Positions 36,553-46,584 of a DNA stretch of 64,000 bases are shown here, in pieces. The DNA lies in assembly GCF_003946165.1 (NCBI RefSeq), contig NZ_RHOI01000004.1:1-64000 (forward strand). The letters run 5' to 3'. Each line of letters opens with the position of its first letter. Positions within the stretch are counted from its first letter, which is position 1. The notes beneath the pieces are model-generated. The model was given only the letters and a program-made list of their open reading frames with translations. It was not told where the DNA came from and did not search any database. This DNA comes from Lacticaseibacillus baoqingensis (GTDB taxonomy: Bacteria > Bacillota > Bacilli > Lactobacillales > Lactobacillaceae). The position numbers and the translations under genes were made by a program.

Positions 36553-37764
36553 ATGTCAAAGGAAATGATTGAGGCGCTAGACGCCTTAGAACAAGAAAAA
36601 GGAGTCAAGAAAGCCGTCGTCATCGACGCCTTAGAACAAGCCTTGGCCAGCGCTTACAAGCGCAATTATAACCAAGCGCAAAACGTTGAAGTGACCTTCG
36701 ACCAAGATAAGGGCGACATTCATGTCTTTGCCGTTAAAGAAGTGACCGAGGAAGTCTTTGACTCACGTTTGGAAGTCAGCCTCAAAGAGGCTTTGACGAT
36801 CAATCGCGCGTATGAGATCGGCGACGAGATCCGCTTTGAAGTGACGCCGAAGAACTTTGGCCGCATTGCTGCCCAAACGGCCAAGCAAGTAATCATGCAG
36901 CGTGTGCGCGAAGCTGAACGCAGCATTGTTTACGATGAATATTCACAATATGAAGAAGAGATCATGACCGGGGTCGTCGAACGCCGTGACAACAAGTTCA
37001 TTTACGTCAACTTGGGTAAGATCGAAGCCGTTTTAGGCAAACAAGATCAAATGCCGAACGAGCATTACGAAGCCCATGATCGGATCAAAGTCTTCGTGAC
37101 CAAAGTCGAAAATACTACTAAAGGCCCGCAAGTCTTCGTTTCGCGGACCAACCCTGGCTTAGTCAAGCGCTTGTTTGAACAAGAAGTCCCTGAGATCTTC
37201 GACGGGGTCGTTGAGATCGCTGGGATCGCGCGTGAAGCCGGTGATCGCACGAAGATCGCAGTGCGCTCGACCAATGATGCCGTCGACCCAGTGGGGACCA
37301 CGGTGGGCCCTAAAGGGGCGCGGGTACAAGCGGTCGTGAATGAATTGTCTGGCGAGAACATGGATGTGGTCCAATGGGAAGAAGATCCGGTTGACTACAT
37401 TGCCAATGCGTTGAACCCAGCCCAAGTCATCGCCGTTCAATTCAACGATGAGGACAACGATCGCTCATGTACCGTGATCGTGCCAGATTATCAATTATCC
37501 TTAGCCATCGGCAAAAAGGGCCAAAATGCCCGCTTAGCCGCGAAGCTGACCGGCTATAAGATCGACATTAAGCCAGAATCTGAAGTTGAATTTGTCGATG
37601 ATGACGAACTCGCTGCAGAAGACGAAGCTTTGCAAGAAGAAACCGCACCAGTTGCAGCAGACGCTGAAACTGATGCGCAAGCCGCTGATACGCCAGCAGC
37701 AGACACACCGGCGAGTGCCGATGACAATGCTGCTGCAGACGCATCCGATACGCCGGAGGCATAA
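36553..37764 (+). CDS. nusA: Transcription termination/antitermination factor NusA
   Basis: 403 aa. The N-terminal RNAP-binding domain (MIEALDALEQEKGVKKAVVIDALEQAL) is followed by S1 (VVERRDNKFIYVNLGKIEAVL) and two KH domains (VDPVGTTVGPKGARVQAVVNELSGENMDVV; LSLAIGKKGQNARLAAKLTG). The last ~55 residues are an acidic, Ala-rich tail (DTPAADTPASADDNAAA) that stands in for the acidic repeats of proteobacterial NusA. It acts on paused RNA polymerase. Confidence 0.97.
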   Translation: MSKEMIEALDALEQEKGVKKAVVIDALEQALASAYKRNYNQAQNVEVTFDQDKGDIHVFAVKEVTEEVFDSRLEVSLKEALTINRAYEIGDEIRFEVTPKNFGRIAAQTAKQVIMQRVREAERSIVYDEYSQYEEEIMTGVVERRDNKFIYVNLGKIEAVLGKQDQMPNEHYEAHDRIKVFVTKVENTTKGPQVFVSRTNPGLVKRLFEQEVPEIFDGVVEIAGIAREAGDRTKIAVRSTNDAVDPVGTTVGPKGARVQAVVNELSGENMDVVQWEEDPVDYIANALNPAQVIAVQFNDEDNDRSCTVIVPDYQLSLAIGKKGQNARLAAKLTGYKIDIKPESEVEFVDDDELAAEDEALQEETAPVAADAETDAQAADTPAADTPASADDNAAADASDTPEA

Positions 37765-37766
37765 CC

Positions 37767-38072
37767 ATGGCCAAACAACGTAAGATTCCCATGCGTAAAG
37801 ATCTGTTGAGCGGTGAGATGTTTCCCAAAAAGGAAATGGTCCGTGTCGTCCGCAATGCCGACAATACGGTCAGCATCGATCCCACTGGCAAAGCGGCTGG
37901 GCGAGGGGCTTATGTCGCTTTAGATCCCGCAGCCGTGAAGCAAGCCAAACGCAAGCAAGTGATCGATAAAGCTTTTGACATTAAAGTTGATCCGGCGTTT
38001 TACGATGAGTTGTACGCCTATGTCGATCACAAAAAGGCGCGTCAAGAATTGTTCGGAGAGTCCAACAAATGA
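37767..38072 (+). CDS. rnpM: YlxR family protein (RNase P modulator RnpM)
   Basis: 101 aa. The YlxR fold motif KIPMRKDLLSGEMFPKKEMVRVVRN is followed by GKAAGRGAYVALD. YlxR of Bacillus binds the RNase P RNA (RnpM). Starts 2 bases after the nusA stop, with GGAGG at the end of nusA, and overlaps ylxQ by 4 bases. Confidence 0.93.
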   Translation: MAKQRKIPMRKDLLSGEMFPKKEMVRVVRNADNTVSIDPTGKAAGRGAYVALDPAAVKQAKRKQVIDKAFDIKVDPAFYDELYAYVDHKKARQELFGESNK

Positions 38073-38371
38073 CGCCACAACAACAAGCTGAGCACCTGCT
38101 CGGGTTAGCGCGCCGCGCCGGCAAACTGACCATGGGCGAAGGGTTTGTCTTAGCCGCGATCCGCGATGGCAAAGCAAAATTGGTGATCGTTGCCAGTGAT
38201 GCCAGCCCGCGAACGATCAAATTATTCCATGATAAAAGTAGCTTTTATGAGATCCCATACGTGAATGCGTTGACTAAACTAGCGATCGCTGGGGCAATCG
38301 GGGTCCCGCGCACTGCGCTAGCGGTAGTCGATCAAGGCTTTGCCACAAAGCTAATAAAGCTGCTCACCTAA
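38069..38371 (+). CDS. ylxQ: L7Ae-family RNA-binding protein YlxQ
   Basis: 100 aa. L7Ae/L30e/S12e/Gadd45 fold: [40 protein letters not shown]. Members bind kink-turn RNA; the target here is not known. ATG overlaps the rnpM stop (ATGA). Confidence 0.93.
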   Translation: MTPQQQAEHLLGLARRAGKLTMGEGFVLAAIRDGKAKLVIVASDASPRTIKLFHDKSSFYEIPYVNALTKLAIAGAIGVPRTALAVVDQGFATKLIKLLT

Positions 38372-38393
38372 ACTAAACAGGGAGCGTGAAGAA

Positions 38394-41081
38394 ATGGGCA
38401 AAAAACGAGTCTATGAATTTGCAAAGGAGTTGGATGTACCTAGTAAGACGGTGATCGATACCGCCAAGAAGCAGGGCATCGAATTCAAGAACCACATGTC
38501 GACGATGGAAGCCGATCAAGAAGCCAAGTTAAAAGCCGCATTAAAGCCGGCTGCTAATGCGGCAGCTAAACCTGCGCCAGCGGCTAAGCCAGCAGAACAG
38601 CCAGCTGAAAAAGCAGCGCCTCAAGCGGCGGCACCTGCTGCACCTGCGGCTAAGCCAGCGCCAGGCCCCCATCATACGACACAAAAGACGAAAGACGGCA
38701 AGACTTTGATCTCCAAGTCAGCGATCCGTCGCCCGCACCAAAATACCACCCAAAGCCCACAACGGCCAACCAACCAACGCAACAATAATAACGGCCGCAA
38801 TGAGCGGACCAATAACGGTAATCGCGGCCCGCGGGATAACCGCAATAACAATCGCGACAATCGCAATAATAATCGTCCGCAACCTGCACCAAGCCCACGG
38901 CCGCGCGCCGGGCGGGCCACGCAAGCGAACGGCAATCCACGGCCAGTCGCTGGAAATGATGAGAAGTTTATCCAACAGTTAAAACAAAACCAGCGCAAGC
39001 AAGAAGAAAAGCGCGAAGCCAAGCAAGCCGCTGCCGCCAAGCCGGCGCCAGCACCGCGCCCAGCACAGCCCAAACCAGCGCCGCAACCGCAACCGGCGGC
39101 TACAGCTGCGCCACGGCCAGCGCGGAATCATTTTGAATCCGCGCCAAGCAGTAACAACAACAGCCGCGGAAACAGTCGTGGCGGCCGCAACAACTTCGGC
39201 AATAACCGTGGCGGCTATAATAACAACGGTCGCAACAACAACCGCCGCAATAAGAAAAACCGCAAGCGTCAGCAACAAAGTGCCCCAAAGAAGCCAATGC
39301 CACAGCGTAAAGACCGGCCATTACCAGAGACTTTGGTGTATACCGTGGGGATGAACGCTCAAGACCTCGGCAAGCTGTTGCACCGCGAACCAGCCGAGAT
39401 CATCAAGAAGCTCTTCATGTTAGGCGTCATGGTCAACCAAAACCAAAGCCTGGACAAAGAAGCCATCGAATTGGTGGCCACTGATTATGGCATCAACGCC
39501 CAAGAAAAAGTCGAAGAAGACATCACCGACTTGGACAAGGTCTTTGAAGCAGAAACTACGAATACGGACCACTTGGTTTCGCGGCCGCCAGTGGTCACTA
39601 TCATGGGGCACGTTGACCATGGGAAGACAACCTTGCTGGACAAGCTGCGTCACACCCATGTGACTGAAGGCGAAGCCGGCGGGATCACCCAGCATATCGG
39701 TGCTTACCAAACGCGCTTGAACGATCGGGTCATCACATTCTTGGATACCCCAGGTCACGCGGCCTTTACCAACATGCGGGCTCGTGGTGCGGATATCACC
39801 GATATCATCGTCTTAGTCGTTGCGGCTGACGATGGCGTGATGCCACAGACGATCGAAGCGATCAACCACGCCAAAGCGGCGCATGCGCCGATCATCGTGG
39901 CGGTCAACAAGATCGATAAGCCAGGTGCCAACCCGACACATGTGATGGAACAGCTTGCCGAATACGAACTGATCCCAGAATCATGGGGTGGCGAAACCAT
40001 TTTCGTTGAGATCTCTGCGAAGTTCGGCAAGAACATCGATGAGCTCTTGGAAATGATCTTACTGGAAGCCGACGTTTTGGAACTCAAAGCCAACCCGGAT
40101 CAAAAAGGGGTCGGTACCGTGATCGAATCTCGTTTGGACAAAGGCCGTGGTCCTGTTTCCACCGTCTTAGTCCAACAAGGGACGCTGCACATCGGCGATC
40201 CTGTCGTCGTCGGCAACACCTATGGCCGGATCCGGACGATGACCAACGATCGTGGTCGGCGGATCAAAGAAGCCTTGCCTTCCATGCCAGTGGAAATCAC
40301 TGGGCTCAATGATGTCCCACAATCTGCGGATCGCTTCGTCGTCTTTGATGATGAAAAGACCGCGCGCGCAGCCGGTGAAGAACGGGCTAAGCGGGCATTG
40401 GATAAAGAACGGCAACAGACCCAACATGTCACCCTCGACAATTTGTTTGAAACGATGAAGGAAGGTCAACTGAAAGAAGTTGACGTCATCATCAAAGCGG
40501 ATGTGCAAGGTTCTGTTGAAGCAATCGCCGGAAGCTTGAAGAAGATCGATGTTGAAGGCGTTCGTGTCAACATCATCCATCAAGCCGTTGGGGCGATCAA
40601 CGAATCAGACGTCACCTTGGCTTCTGCTTCGAACGCGATCATCATCGGTTTTAACGTGCGGCCAACGCCACAAGCCAAAGCCCAAGCAGACACCGAAGAT
40701 GTCGATATCCGCTTGCATTCTGTCATCTACAAGGCCATTGAAGAAGTGGAATCTGCGATGAAAGGGATGCTGGAGCCGACTTACGAAGAAAAGGTCACTG
40801 GCCAAATCACCGTCCGCGACACGATCAATGTGTCCAAGATCGGTACCGTTATTGGCGGTTATGTCGATTCTGGTTTCATCAAGCGCGACTCCAAAGTGCG
40901 CTTGATCCGTGATGGCATCGTGATCTATGAAGGCGAACTCGGTTCCTTGCGGCGTTTCAAAGACGACGTCAAAGAAGTCCGTGCTGGTTTCGAATTTGGG
41001 ATGACCATCGAAGGCTACAACGACGTCAAAGTCGACGACCAAATCGAAGCTTACCAAATGGAAGAAGTGCCCGTGAAGTAA
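38394..41081 (+). CDS. infB: Translation initiation factor IF-2
   Basis: 895 aa. IF2_N segment [35 protein letters not shown] at the N-terminus, then a ~260-residue low-complexity linker that is first Ala/Pro/Lys-rich, then Asn/Arg/Gly-rich. The second IF2_N-type module precedes the GTPase domain; G1 is GHVDHGKT at residues 405-412, DTPGH and NKID follow. IF-2 brings fMet-tRNA to the 30S subunit. The linker's composition is typical of lactobacilli, not a DNA-level repeat. Confidence 0.97.
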   Translation: MGKKRVYEFAKELDVPSKTVIDTAKKQGIEFKNHMSTMEADQEAKLKAALKPAANAAAKPAPAAKPAEQPAEKAAPQAAAPAAPAAKPAPGPHHTTQKTKDGKTLISKSAIRRPHQNTTQSPQRPTNQRNNNNGRNERTNNGNRGPRDNRNNNRDNRNNNRPQPAPSPRPRAGRATQANGNPRPVAGNDEKFIQQLKQNQRKQEEKREAKQAAAAKPAPAPRPAQPKPAPQPQPAATAAPRPARNHFESAPSSNNNSRGNSRGGRNNFGNNRGGYNNNGRNNNRRNKKNRKRQQQSAPKKPMPQRKDRPLPETLVYTVGMNAQDLGKLLHREPAEIIKKLFMLGVMVNQNQSLDKEAIELVATDYGINAQEKVEEDITDLDKVFEAETTNTDHLVSRPPVVTIMGHVDHGKTTLLDKLRHTHVTEGEAGGITQHIGAYQTRLNDRVITFLDTPGHAAFTNMRARGADITDIIVLVVAADDGVMPQTIEAINHAKAAHAPIIVAVNKIDKPGANPTHVMEQLAEYELIPESWGGETIFVEISAKFGKNIDELLEMILLEADVLELKANPDQKGVGTVIESRLDKGRGPVSTVLVQQGTLHIGDPVVVGNTYGRIRTMTNDRGRRIKEALPSMPVEITGLNDVPQSADRFVVFDDEKTARAAGEERAKRALDKERQQTQHVTLDNLFETMKEGQLKEVDVIIKADVQGSVEAIAGSLKKIDVEGVRVNIIHQAVGAINESDVTLASASNAIIIGFNVRPTPQAKAQADTEDVDIRLHSVIYKAIEEVESAMKGMLEPTYEEKVTGQITVRDTINVSKIGTVIGGYVDSGFIKRDSKVRLIRDGIVIYEGELGSLRRFKDDVKEVRAGFEFGMTIEGYNDVKVDDQIEAYQMEEVPVK

Positions 41082-41158
41082 CCAGTACCATCGGCTGCTT
41101 CACCGCCACGTTACCCATGGTTTTAGCGCATTACTATGGCTAACAAGGAGATACAGTT

Positions 41159-41506
41159 ATGAAACATCGTATCGGACGGGTGGAAACCCAGATCCAACGT
41201 GAAGTCGATGATATCTTGCTCAAAGACGTCAACGACCCGCGGGTGCAAGGCGTGACGATCACAGGGATCAATTTGACCGGTGACTTACAAGAAGCCACAC
41301 TGTACTTCAGCATTCTTTCTGATGATGAAAAGAAAATCGCTGAAGCGCAAAAAGGCCTCGATAAAGCTACTGGCTTGATCCGCAGTAAAGTCGGCCAGCG
41401 CATCAAGTTGTTCAAAACGCCAGAGCTGCATTTCGAGCAGGATAAGTCCGTACAATACGGCGCCCACATCGATCAGTTACTGGCAGACATGAAAAAAAAG
41501 CAATAA
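41159..41506 (+). CDS. rbfA: Ribosome-binding factor A
   Basis: 115 aa. KH-like fold with RIGRVETQIQREVDDILLKDVNDPRVQGVTITGINLTGDLQEATLYF and RIKLFKTPELHFEQDKSVQYGAHID. It acts in late 30S maturation. AAGGAG precedes ATG. Last gene of the operon; a strong terminator follows. Confidence 0.97.
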   Translation: MKHRIGRVETQIQREVDDILLKDVNDPRVQGVTITGINLTGDLQEATLYFSILSDDEKKIAEAQKGLDKATGLIRSKVGQRIKLFKTPELHFEQDKSVQYGAHIDQLLADMKKKQ

Positions 41507-41511
41507 ACCCC

Positions 41512-41554
41512 AAAAACGTGTTGGTGTCGTCACATGACGCCAACACGTTTTTTT
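41512..41554 (+). terminator. Terminator of the rimP-nusA-infB-rbfA operon
   Basis: AAAAACGTGTTGG and GTC pair with GAC and CCAACACGTTTTT (one bulge), T7 run. Confidence 0.9.
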
Positions 41555-41615
41555 GTATGGGGGACGGCGTTGTGAACTGATAAGAATCAAGCGAGAGTCG
41601 TGCATGGCTGCCCGT

Positions 41616-41643
41616 TTGCGGGTATAATGAAACAAGTTATAAT
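41616..41643 (+). promoter_or_regulatory. Promoter of truB-ribF-hemW
   Basis: TTGCGG (41616-41621), 16 bases, TATAAT (41638-41643). Another TATAAT sits inside the spacer. Confidence 0.6.
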
Positions 41644-41660
41644 GCGAAAGGAGCATCAGA

Positions 41661-42581
41661 ATGGACGGCATTTTACCCGTTTACAAACCGGCCGGCGTGA
41701 CCAGCCATGACGTGGTCGCGCAGTTGCGCCGCCTATTACACATGAAAAAGATCGGCCATTCAGGCACCTTAGATCCTAGTGTCGATGGGGTCTTGCCGAT
41801 CGCATTAGGCGCTGCGACCAAAGCAGTGCCGGAATTAATGGCCGCAGGCAAGACCTACACGGGTGCGGTAACATTCGGCTTTGCCACCGAAACCGAAGAT
41901 CTTGATGGTGCCACGATCGCGCGCCAAACCTTGACGGCAGGATTTTCGGATGCGCAAATCGATGCGGCGATGGCCCAATTGACCGGGACGATCACCCAGA
42001 TCCCGCCGATGTATTCTGCGGTGAAGGTCAATGGCCGCAAGTTATACGAGTATGCGCGTGCTGGTGAAACCGTTGAGCGGCCCAAACGCCAGGTGACGGT
42101 GTATCGATTCGCGCGCACAAAACCGGCAGTATTTGATGCCGTTAAAGGGAAGCAGCACATCAACTTCATTGCCGAAGTGTCCAAAGGCACGTATATCCGC
42201 ACGTTAGCGGTCGCAGTTGGCCGCCAACTGCAGGTGCCGGCGGTGATGAGCCAATTGACGCGCATCGCCAGCGGCGGATTTACATTGGATCAAACCCTTG
42301 ATCTGCGGCCATTGACCCCAGAAACTGCACCAGCGGCTGTGGCCGCACAGCTGCGACCGATCGAATACGCCTATGCGCAATTACCGCTGTTAGCATTGAC
42401 CGCCGATCAATACGATCGCCTGCAACACGGGCGTTTTTTACGTTTAGACGCAACCAGCCCGAAAGTCGGGTTGACCTATGACGGCTTGTTAAAAGCCGTA
42501 TACCGGCGTGACGATGGCTTGTATCGGCCAGACGTCATGTATCTTAGTAATGAAGGAAGCCAAACGCATGCAAGTGATTGA
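41661..42581 (+). CDS. truB: tRNA pseudouridine(55) synthase
   Basis: 306 aa. GILPVYKPAGVTSHDVV, then HSGTLDPSVDGVLPIALGAATK with catalytic Asp38; YTGAVTFGFATETEDLDGA and KGTYIRTLAVAVG follow. It makes pseudouridine 55 in the T-loop of tRNAs. GAAAGGAG precedes ATG. Its end overlaps ribF by 14 bases. Confidence 0.97.
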   Translation: MDGILPVYKPAGVTSHDVVAQLRRLLHMKKIGHSGTLDPSVDGVLPIALGAATKAVPELMAAGKTYTGAVTFGFATETEDLDGATIARQTLTAGFSDAQIDAAMAQLTGTITQIPPMYSAVKVNGRKLYEYARAGETVERPKRQVTVYRFARTKPAVFDAVKGKQHINFIAEVSKGTYIRTLAVAVGRQLQVPAVMSQLTRIASGGFTLDQTLDLRPLTPETAPAAVAAQLRPIEYAYAQLPLLALTADQYDRLQHGRFLRLDATSPKVGLTYDGLLKAVYRRDDGLYRPDVMYLSNEGSQTHASD

Positions 42582-43512
42582 TATTCATCCCCCTTTAGCG
42601 CCTAAGTATCGCCCCCAGGAGCCGATCGTCTTGGCTTTAGGCTTTTTTGATGGGGTGCATCGCGGACATCAAGCCGTGATCCGCCAAGCACGCGTGGCAG
42701 CTGATGCGGCCAAGTGTCCATTAGCCGTGATGACGTTTGATATTCATCCGGCAGTGATCTACCAAAAGGTGCCAGCGGATACCATCAAGTATCTGTCGCC
42801 ACGGCAGCGCAAAGTAGAGTTGATGGCAGAACTGGGCGTAGATTGCTTGTATTTTGTGCATTTTACGCCGGAATTTGCCCGTCAAGCGCCGCAAACCTTC
42901 GTGGATGACTATTTAGTCGGACTCAACGCCCAAGTGGTCGTGGCCGGATTTGATTATACTTATGGCAAAAAAGCCATCGCCAATATGCAGACCTTGCCGC
43001 AATATGCACGCGGCCGTTTTGACATCATCACCGTGCCCGAACATGTCGAAGACGGCACAAAAATTTCCTCGACGCGCATTCGAGATGCACTTGATCAAGG
43101 TGACGTGGACACTGCCAATGCGTTGTTAGGTTACGCGTATCGCACGACGGGGATCGTTGTGCATGGTGAAGCGCGCGGGCGGACGCTAGGCTTTCCCACG
43201 GCCAATATTGACACACCCAATTCCCAACGCCTTCCTGGTATCGGGATTTATACCGTTAAAATGAAGGTGCGCGGGCAATGGTACCCTGCCATGGCCTCAG
43301 TTGGCCGCAACGTGACTTTTGGCGCTGGGCGCGCGGTGACGCTTGAGATCAATTTGTTTGATTTTGATGCCGATATTTATGATGAACCGGTGGTCGTGGA
43401 GTGGCGGCATTATTTACGCGGTGAGATCAAATTTGCTGATGCGGCTGGGTTGATCACCCAATTAGAACATGACCGTGCTGCTAGCAAGGCATTTTTGGAG
43501 GCGCGACCGTAA
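42568..43512 (+). CDS. ribF: Bifunctional riboflavin kinase / FAD synthetase
   Basis: 314 aa from ATG 42568 (MQVIDIHPPLAPKYRP), 8 bases after GAAGGAAG. The N-terminal nucleotidyltransferase has GFFDGVHRGHQAVI and YLSPRQRKVELMAELGVD; the C-terminal flavokinase has GRTLGFPTANI and GIYTVKMKVRGQWYPAMASVG. It converts riboflavin to FMN and FAD. Overlaps the truB 3' end; its TAA overlaps the hemW ATG by one base. Confidence 0.96.
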   Translation: MQVIDIHPPLAPKYRPQEPIVLALGFFDGVHRGHQAVIRQARVAADAAKCPLAVMTFDIHPAVIYQKVPADTIKYLSPRQRKVELMAELGVDCLYFVHFTPEFARQAPQTFVDDYLVGLNAQVVVAGFDYTYGKKAIANMQTLPQYARGRFDIITVPEHVEDGTKISSTRIRDALDQGDVDTANALLGYAYRTTGIVVHGEARGRTLGFPTANIDTPNSQRLPGIGIYTVKMKVRGQWYPAMASVGRNVTFGAGRAVTLEINLFDFDADIYDEPVVVEWRHYLRGEIKFADAAGLITQLEHDRAASKAFLEARP

Positions 43513-44657
43513 TGGCAGGAGCTTACATCCATATCCCGTTTTGTGCGCATATCTGCTATTATTGCGACTTCAACAAGGTCTTCATTGAAGGGCAGCCGGT
43601 GGACGATTACGTCAGCATGCTGTTGCGGGAAATGCAAATGGTCATGGCCCAATATCCTGATGAGCCGATTAAAACCGTTTATGTTGGCGGGGGGACACCG
43701 ACAACGTTGACCCCGGCGCAGCTTGACCGCTTGTGTCGCGGGATCCGTGAGACCTTGCACTTTGAGCAAGGCGAGTTTACTTTTGAAGCCAATCCTAATG
43801 ATCTGCTGACGACCGAAAAGCTCCAAGTCCTGCATGATAATGGGGTCAATCGCTTGTCCATTGGCGTGCAGAGTTTTGACGACGCGATCTTAAAGCAAAT
43901 CGGGCGCACCCATCGCAGTCAAGATGTGTATACGGCCATTGCCAATGCGCGCCAGGTCGGGTTTGACAACTTGTCGATCGATTTGATCTTTCGCCTGCCT
44001 GGGCAAAGCCGCGACAACTTTTTGCATAGTCTGCAAAAGGCCTTGGCACTTGATCTGCCGCATTATTCCACTTATTCGCTGATCCTTGAGCGCAAGACGA
44101 TTTTTTATAATTTGATGCGCAAAGGCAAGCTGACGCTGCCGACGCAAGACGTGGAAGCAGATATGTATCAAGATGCGATCGATTTGATGCAAGTGCATGG
44201 CCGCCAACAATATGAGATCGCCAACTTTGCGCAGCCGGGGTTTGAATGTCGGCACAACTTGTTATACTGGCAAAATGCCCATTACTTTGGCTTTGGCGCC
44301 GGGGCGTTTGGCTATATCGGACGTGATCGTTATCATAATTATGGACCGATCCAGCAATATCTCGCACCGCTAAAAGCGCATAAATTACCTGTGATCGAGC
44401 ATCACTTGGTCCCATTGGAAGAACAGATCGAAGAGGAGATGTTTTTGGGCTTACGCACGCGCGCCGGCGTCAGCCGCCAACGCTTTTTCGACCGCTATCA
44501 TTTGCGTATCGAAGACGTCTATGGGACGCTTTTGGCGCAGCTGCAGGCGCAAGGGCTGCTCACCGATGCAGATGGGCAGGTGTGCTTGACGAATCGCGGG
44601 ATGTTTTTAGGCAATGAAGTTTTTCAACAGTTTTTGATCGATGGCCCATTGCTCTAG
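43512..44657 (+). CDS. hemW: Radical SAM protein HemW (HemN-like, heme chaperone family)
   Basis: 381 aa. The [4Fe-4S]/SAM motif is CAHICYYC (Cys11, Cys15, Cys18). VGGGTPTTLTPAQLDRL, FTFEANPNDL and NRLSIGVQSFDDAILKQIGRTHRSQDV are typical. HemW is a heme-binding chaperone, not coproporphyrinogen III oxidase; lactobacilli lack heme synthesis, which fits such a role. Coupled to ribF by a one-base stop/start overlap (TAATG). Confidence 0.94.
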   Translation: MAGAYIHIPFCAHICYYCDFNKVFIEGQPVDDYVSMLLREMQMVMAQYPDEPIKTVYVGGGTPTTLTPAQLDRLCRGIRETLHFEQGEFTFEANPNDLLTTEKLQVLHDNGVNRLSIGVQSFDDAILKQIGRTHRSQDVYTAIANARQVGFDNLSIDLIFRLPGQSRDNFLHSLQKALALDLPHYSTYSLILERKTIFYNLMRKGKLTLPTQDVEADMYQDAIDLMQVHGRQQYEIANFAQPGFECRHNLLYWQNAHYFGFGAGAFGYIGRDRYHNYGPIQQYLAPLKAHKLPVIEHHLVPLEEQIEEEMFLGLRTRAGVSRQRFFDRYHLRIEDVYGTLLAQLQAQGLLTDADGQVCLTNRGMFLGNEVFQQFLIDGPLL

Positions 44658-44695
44658 GTCAAAAGGCTGATTTCCAGCGGATTGGCAGTCTGCTA

Positions 44696-44724
44696 TTGAC
44701 TTTGCTAAGCGGCGTTGGTAGTAT
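44696..44724 (+). promoter_or_regulatory. Promoter of hrcA-grpE-dnaK
   Basis: TTGACT (44696-44701), 17 bases, TAGTAT (44719-44724). Confidence 0.65.
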
Positions 44725-44739
44725 AGAACTTGTGTTAGG

Positions 44740-44766
44740 TTAGCACTCGCAAACGTTCAGTGCTAA
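44740..44766. promoter_or_regulatory. CIRCE operator (HrcA binding site)
   Basis: TTAGCACTC, 9 bases, CAGTGCTAA. It matches the CIRCE consensus at 17 of 18 arm positions. Located just after the promoter and before hrcA, so HrcA represses its own operon and heat or misfolding relieves it. Confidence 0.93.
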
Positions 44767-44781
44767 AAAGAAGGTGGCAAT

Positions 44782-45828
44782 ATGTTGACGAAACGCCAAC
44801 TGCTCGTCTTAAAAGAGATCATTCGCTCCTTCACCGAAACCGGCCAGCCGGTCGGGTCAAAGACGCTCATGGCAGAATTGCCGATCCATGTTAGTTCGGC
44901 AACGATCCGCAATGATATGAAGGCGTTGGAAGAAGCTGGGTTGATCGCTAAGACGCACAGTAGCTCGGGGCGCGTGCCCTCGACGAAAGGCTACCGCTAC
45001 TACCTGGATAATCTGGTTGAACCGGCTGCGGCGACTCCTTATGAGATCGCAGCGATCCAGCAAGGCTTCGGCGGCCATTATTATAAGATCGATGAGATCG
45101 TCGCCCAAAGCGCGCGGATCTTATCGAATTTAACCAATTACACGGCAATCACCTTAGGTCCGGAAGTGGCCAATCTCAAATTGACCGGCTTTCGGATGGT
45201 GCCTTTAGGCAATCATCAAGTGATGGCGATCTTAGTGACAAACAATGGCAATGTGGTCAATCAATTATTCACGTTGCCAGGGGCGGTCGACTCCGATGAG
45301 GTGGAAAAAGCGATCCGGATCGTGAATGATCAGTTGGTCGGCTTACCACTAGGACAAGTTGCCCGCAAATTGCAAGGTGACGTTCCGGCATTGTTGTTCA
45401 AGTATATGACCAGTCCTAAAGGTTTCTTAGATATCTTCGGCAATGTATTGAAACAAGCTGCGGCCGAACGCTTTTATGTTGGCGGCCGCTTGAACTTGAT
45501 GGATTATCTGGATGATTCTGATGTCCGCAAGGTCAAGCAGATCTTTTCTTTGTTTGATGATGACACCAGTGACATCAACCAGTTGATCGGTCCAGTCGAA
45601 GGCGATCCGGGCGTCCGCGTCCAATTGGGACAAGAGCTGACGCCAGATGTGTTAGATGATCTCAGCTTGATCACTGCCAGCTATAGCGTGGGCGATCACG
45701 GCACCGGAATGATCGCGCTTTTGGGACCGACGCAAATGCCGTATTCGAAGATGATCGGTTTGCTGGATGCGTTCCGAGAAGAATTAGCCAAACGCTTGAC
45801 CGATTATTATTCACATTTTGATCAATAA
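44782..45828 (+). CDS. hrcA: Heat-inducible transcription repressor HrcA
   Basis: 348 aa. N-terminal winged helix: [69 protein letters not shown]. The C-terminus [30 protein letters not shown] is conserved. Binds CIRCE upstream. AGAAGGTGG precedes ATG. First gene of the hrcA-grpE-dnaK operon. Confidence 0.97.
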   Translation: MLTKRQLLVLKEIIRSFTETGQPVGSKTLMAELPIHVSSATIRNDMKALEEAGLIAKTHSSSGRVPSTKGYRYYLDNLVEPAAATPYEIAAIQQGFGGHYYKIDEIVAQSARILSNLTNYTAITLGPEVANLKLTGFRMVPLGNHQVMAILVTNNGNVVNQLFTLPGAVDSDEVEKAIRIVNDQLVGLPLGQVARKLQGDVPALLFKYMTSPKGFLDIFGNVLKQAAAERFYVGGRLNLMDYLDDSDVRKVKQIFSLFDDDTSDINQLIGPVEGDPGVRVQLGQELTPDVLDDLSLITASYSVGDHGTGMIALLGPTQMPYSKMIGLLDAFREELAKRLTDYYSHFDQ

Positions 45829-45865
45829 CGTGGCCGCTCAAGCGACCCACGATAAGGAGGCCACT

Positions 45866-46474
45866 ATGACGAAAAAATCCGAAGATAAAGCGTCAACTCA
45901 AGCAGATCCTGCAGCTGATGCTGCAGCACAACCACAAAAACCGGATCAAACCAAAGCCGCGACTAAGTCGTTGAAAGACGAGATCGCTGATGAAATGGCA
46001 CAAGACCTGGATGAACAAGTGTCAACGGCTGATGTTGATGTCGAAAAGCTCCAAAAAGAACGTGACGAGTTTGAAGACAAATACTTGCGTGCCGCAGCTG
46101 AGATCAGCAACATGAACAACCGTTTTAAAAAAGAGCGTGCTCAACTGTTGCAATATGATGGCCAAAAGTTAGCCACTGCGGTATTGCCCGTGTTGGATAA
46201 TCTCCAACGGGCTTTAAGCAGTGCGACAGACGACAGCGATCCGTTGAAAAAAGGCGTCGAAATGGTGTATAGCCATTTACAAAACGCCTTGAAAGAAAAC
46301 CATGTCGAAGCCGTACCGGCGGAAGGTCAATTTGATCCAACGATGCATCAAGCGGTGCAAACCGTACCGGCTGACGACGACCATCCTAAAGATACGATCG
46401 TGCAAGTTTTGCAGCCAGGCTATAAAATGAAAGACCGGGTCTTGCGTCCGGCAATGGTCGTCGTGGCCAATTAA
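45866..46474 (+). CDS. grpE: Nucleotide exchange factor GrpE
   Basis: 202 aa from ATG 45866, with AAGGAGG 5 bases upstream; the in-frame upstream start at 45818 lies in hrcA and has no such site. A disordered N-terminus of ~60 residues is followed by the long coiled coil (EKLQKERDEFEDKYLRAAAEISNMNNRFKKER) and the beta domain (VEAVPAEGQFDPTMHQAV). It releases ADP from DnaK. Confidence 0.96.
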   Translation: MTKKSEDKASTQADPAADAAAQPQKPDQTKAATKSLKDEIADEMAQDLDEQVSTADVDVEKLQKERDEFEDKYLRAAAEISNMNNRFKKERAQLLQYDGQKLATAVLPVLDNLQRALSSATDDSDPLKKGVEMVYSHLQNALKENHVEAVPAEGQFDPTMHQAVQTVPADDDHPKDTIVQVLQPGYKMKDRVLRPAMVVVAN

Positions 46475-46482
46475 GTGATTTT

Positions 46483-46535
46483 TCCACCCTCATATTCAGC
46501 CCTCAACACGGTTGAAGGTTGAATCCGAGGGTGGA
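46483..46535 (+). other. Large hairpin between grpE and dnaK
   Basis: Arms TCCACCCTC... (46483-46507) and its complement (46511-46535) match at 21 of 25 positions around a 3-base loop. No T-run follows, so it is not a standard terminator. It could be a processing or mRNA-stability element. Confidence 0.7.
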
Positions 46536-46584
46536 GACGCTCGCGTATGAATATGTTTATCAATCTTGAAAAGAAGGTATGACA

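Noticed and set aside
38800-39260. A possible DNA repeat in infB
   Set aside because: The codons for repeated Asn, Arg and Gly vary; it is a composition effect in the protein, not a repeat array.
38650-39321. Several minus-strand frames opposite infB
   Set aside because: They are antisense shadows of the low-complexity Asn/Arg/Gly and Ala/Pro linker of IF-2; no ribosome sites.
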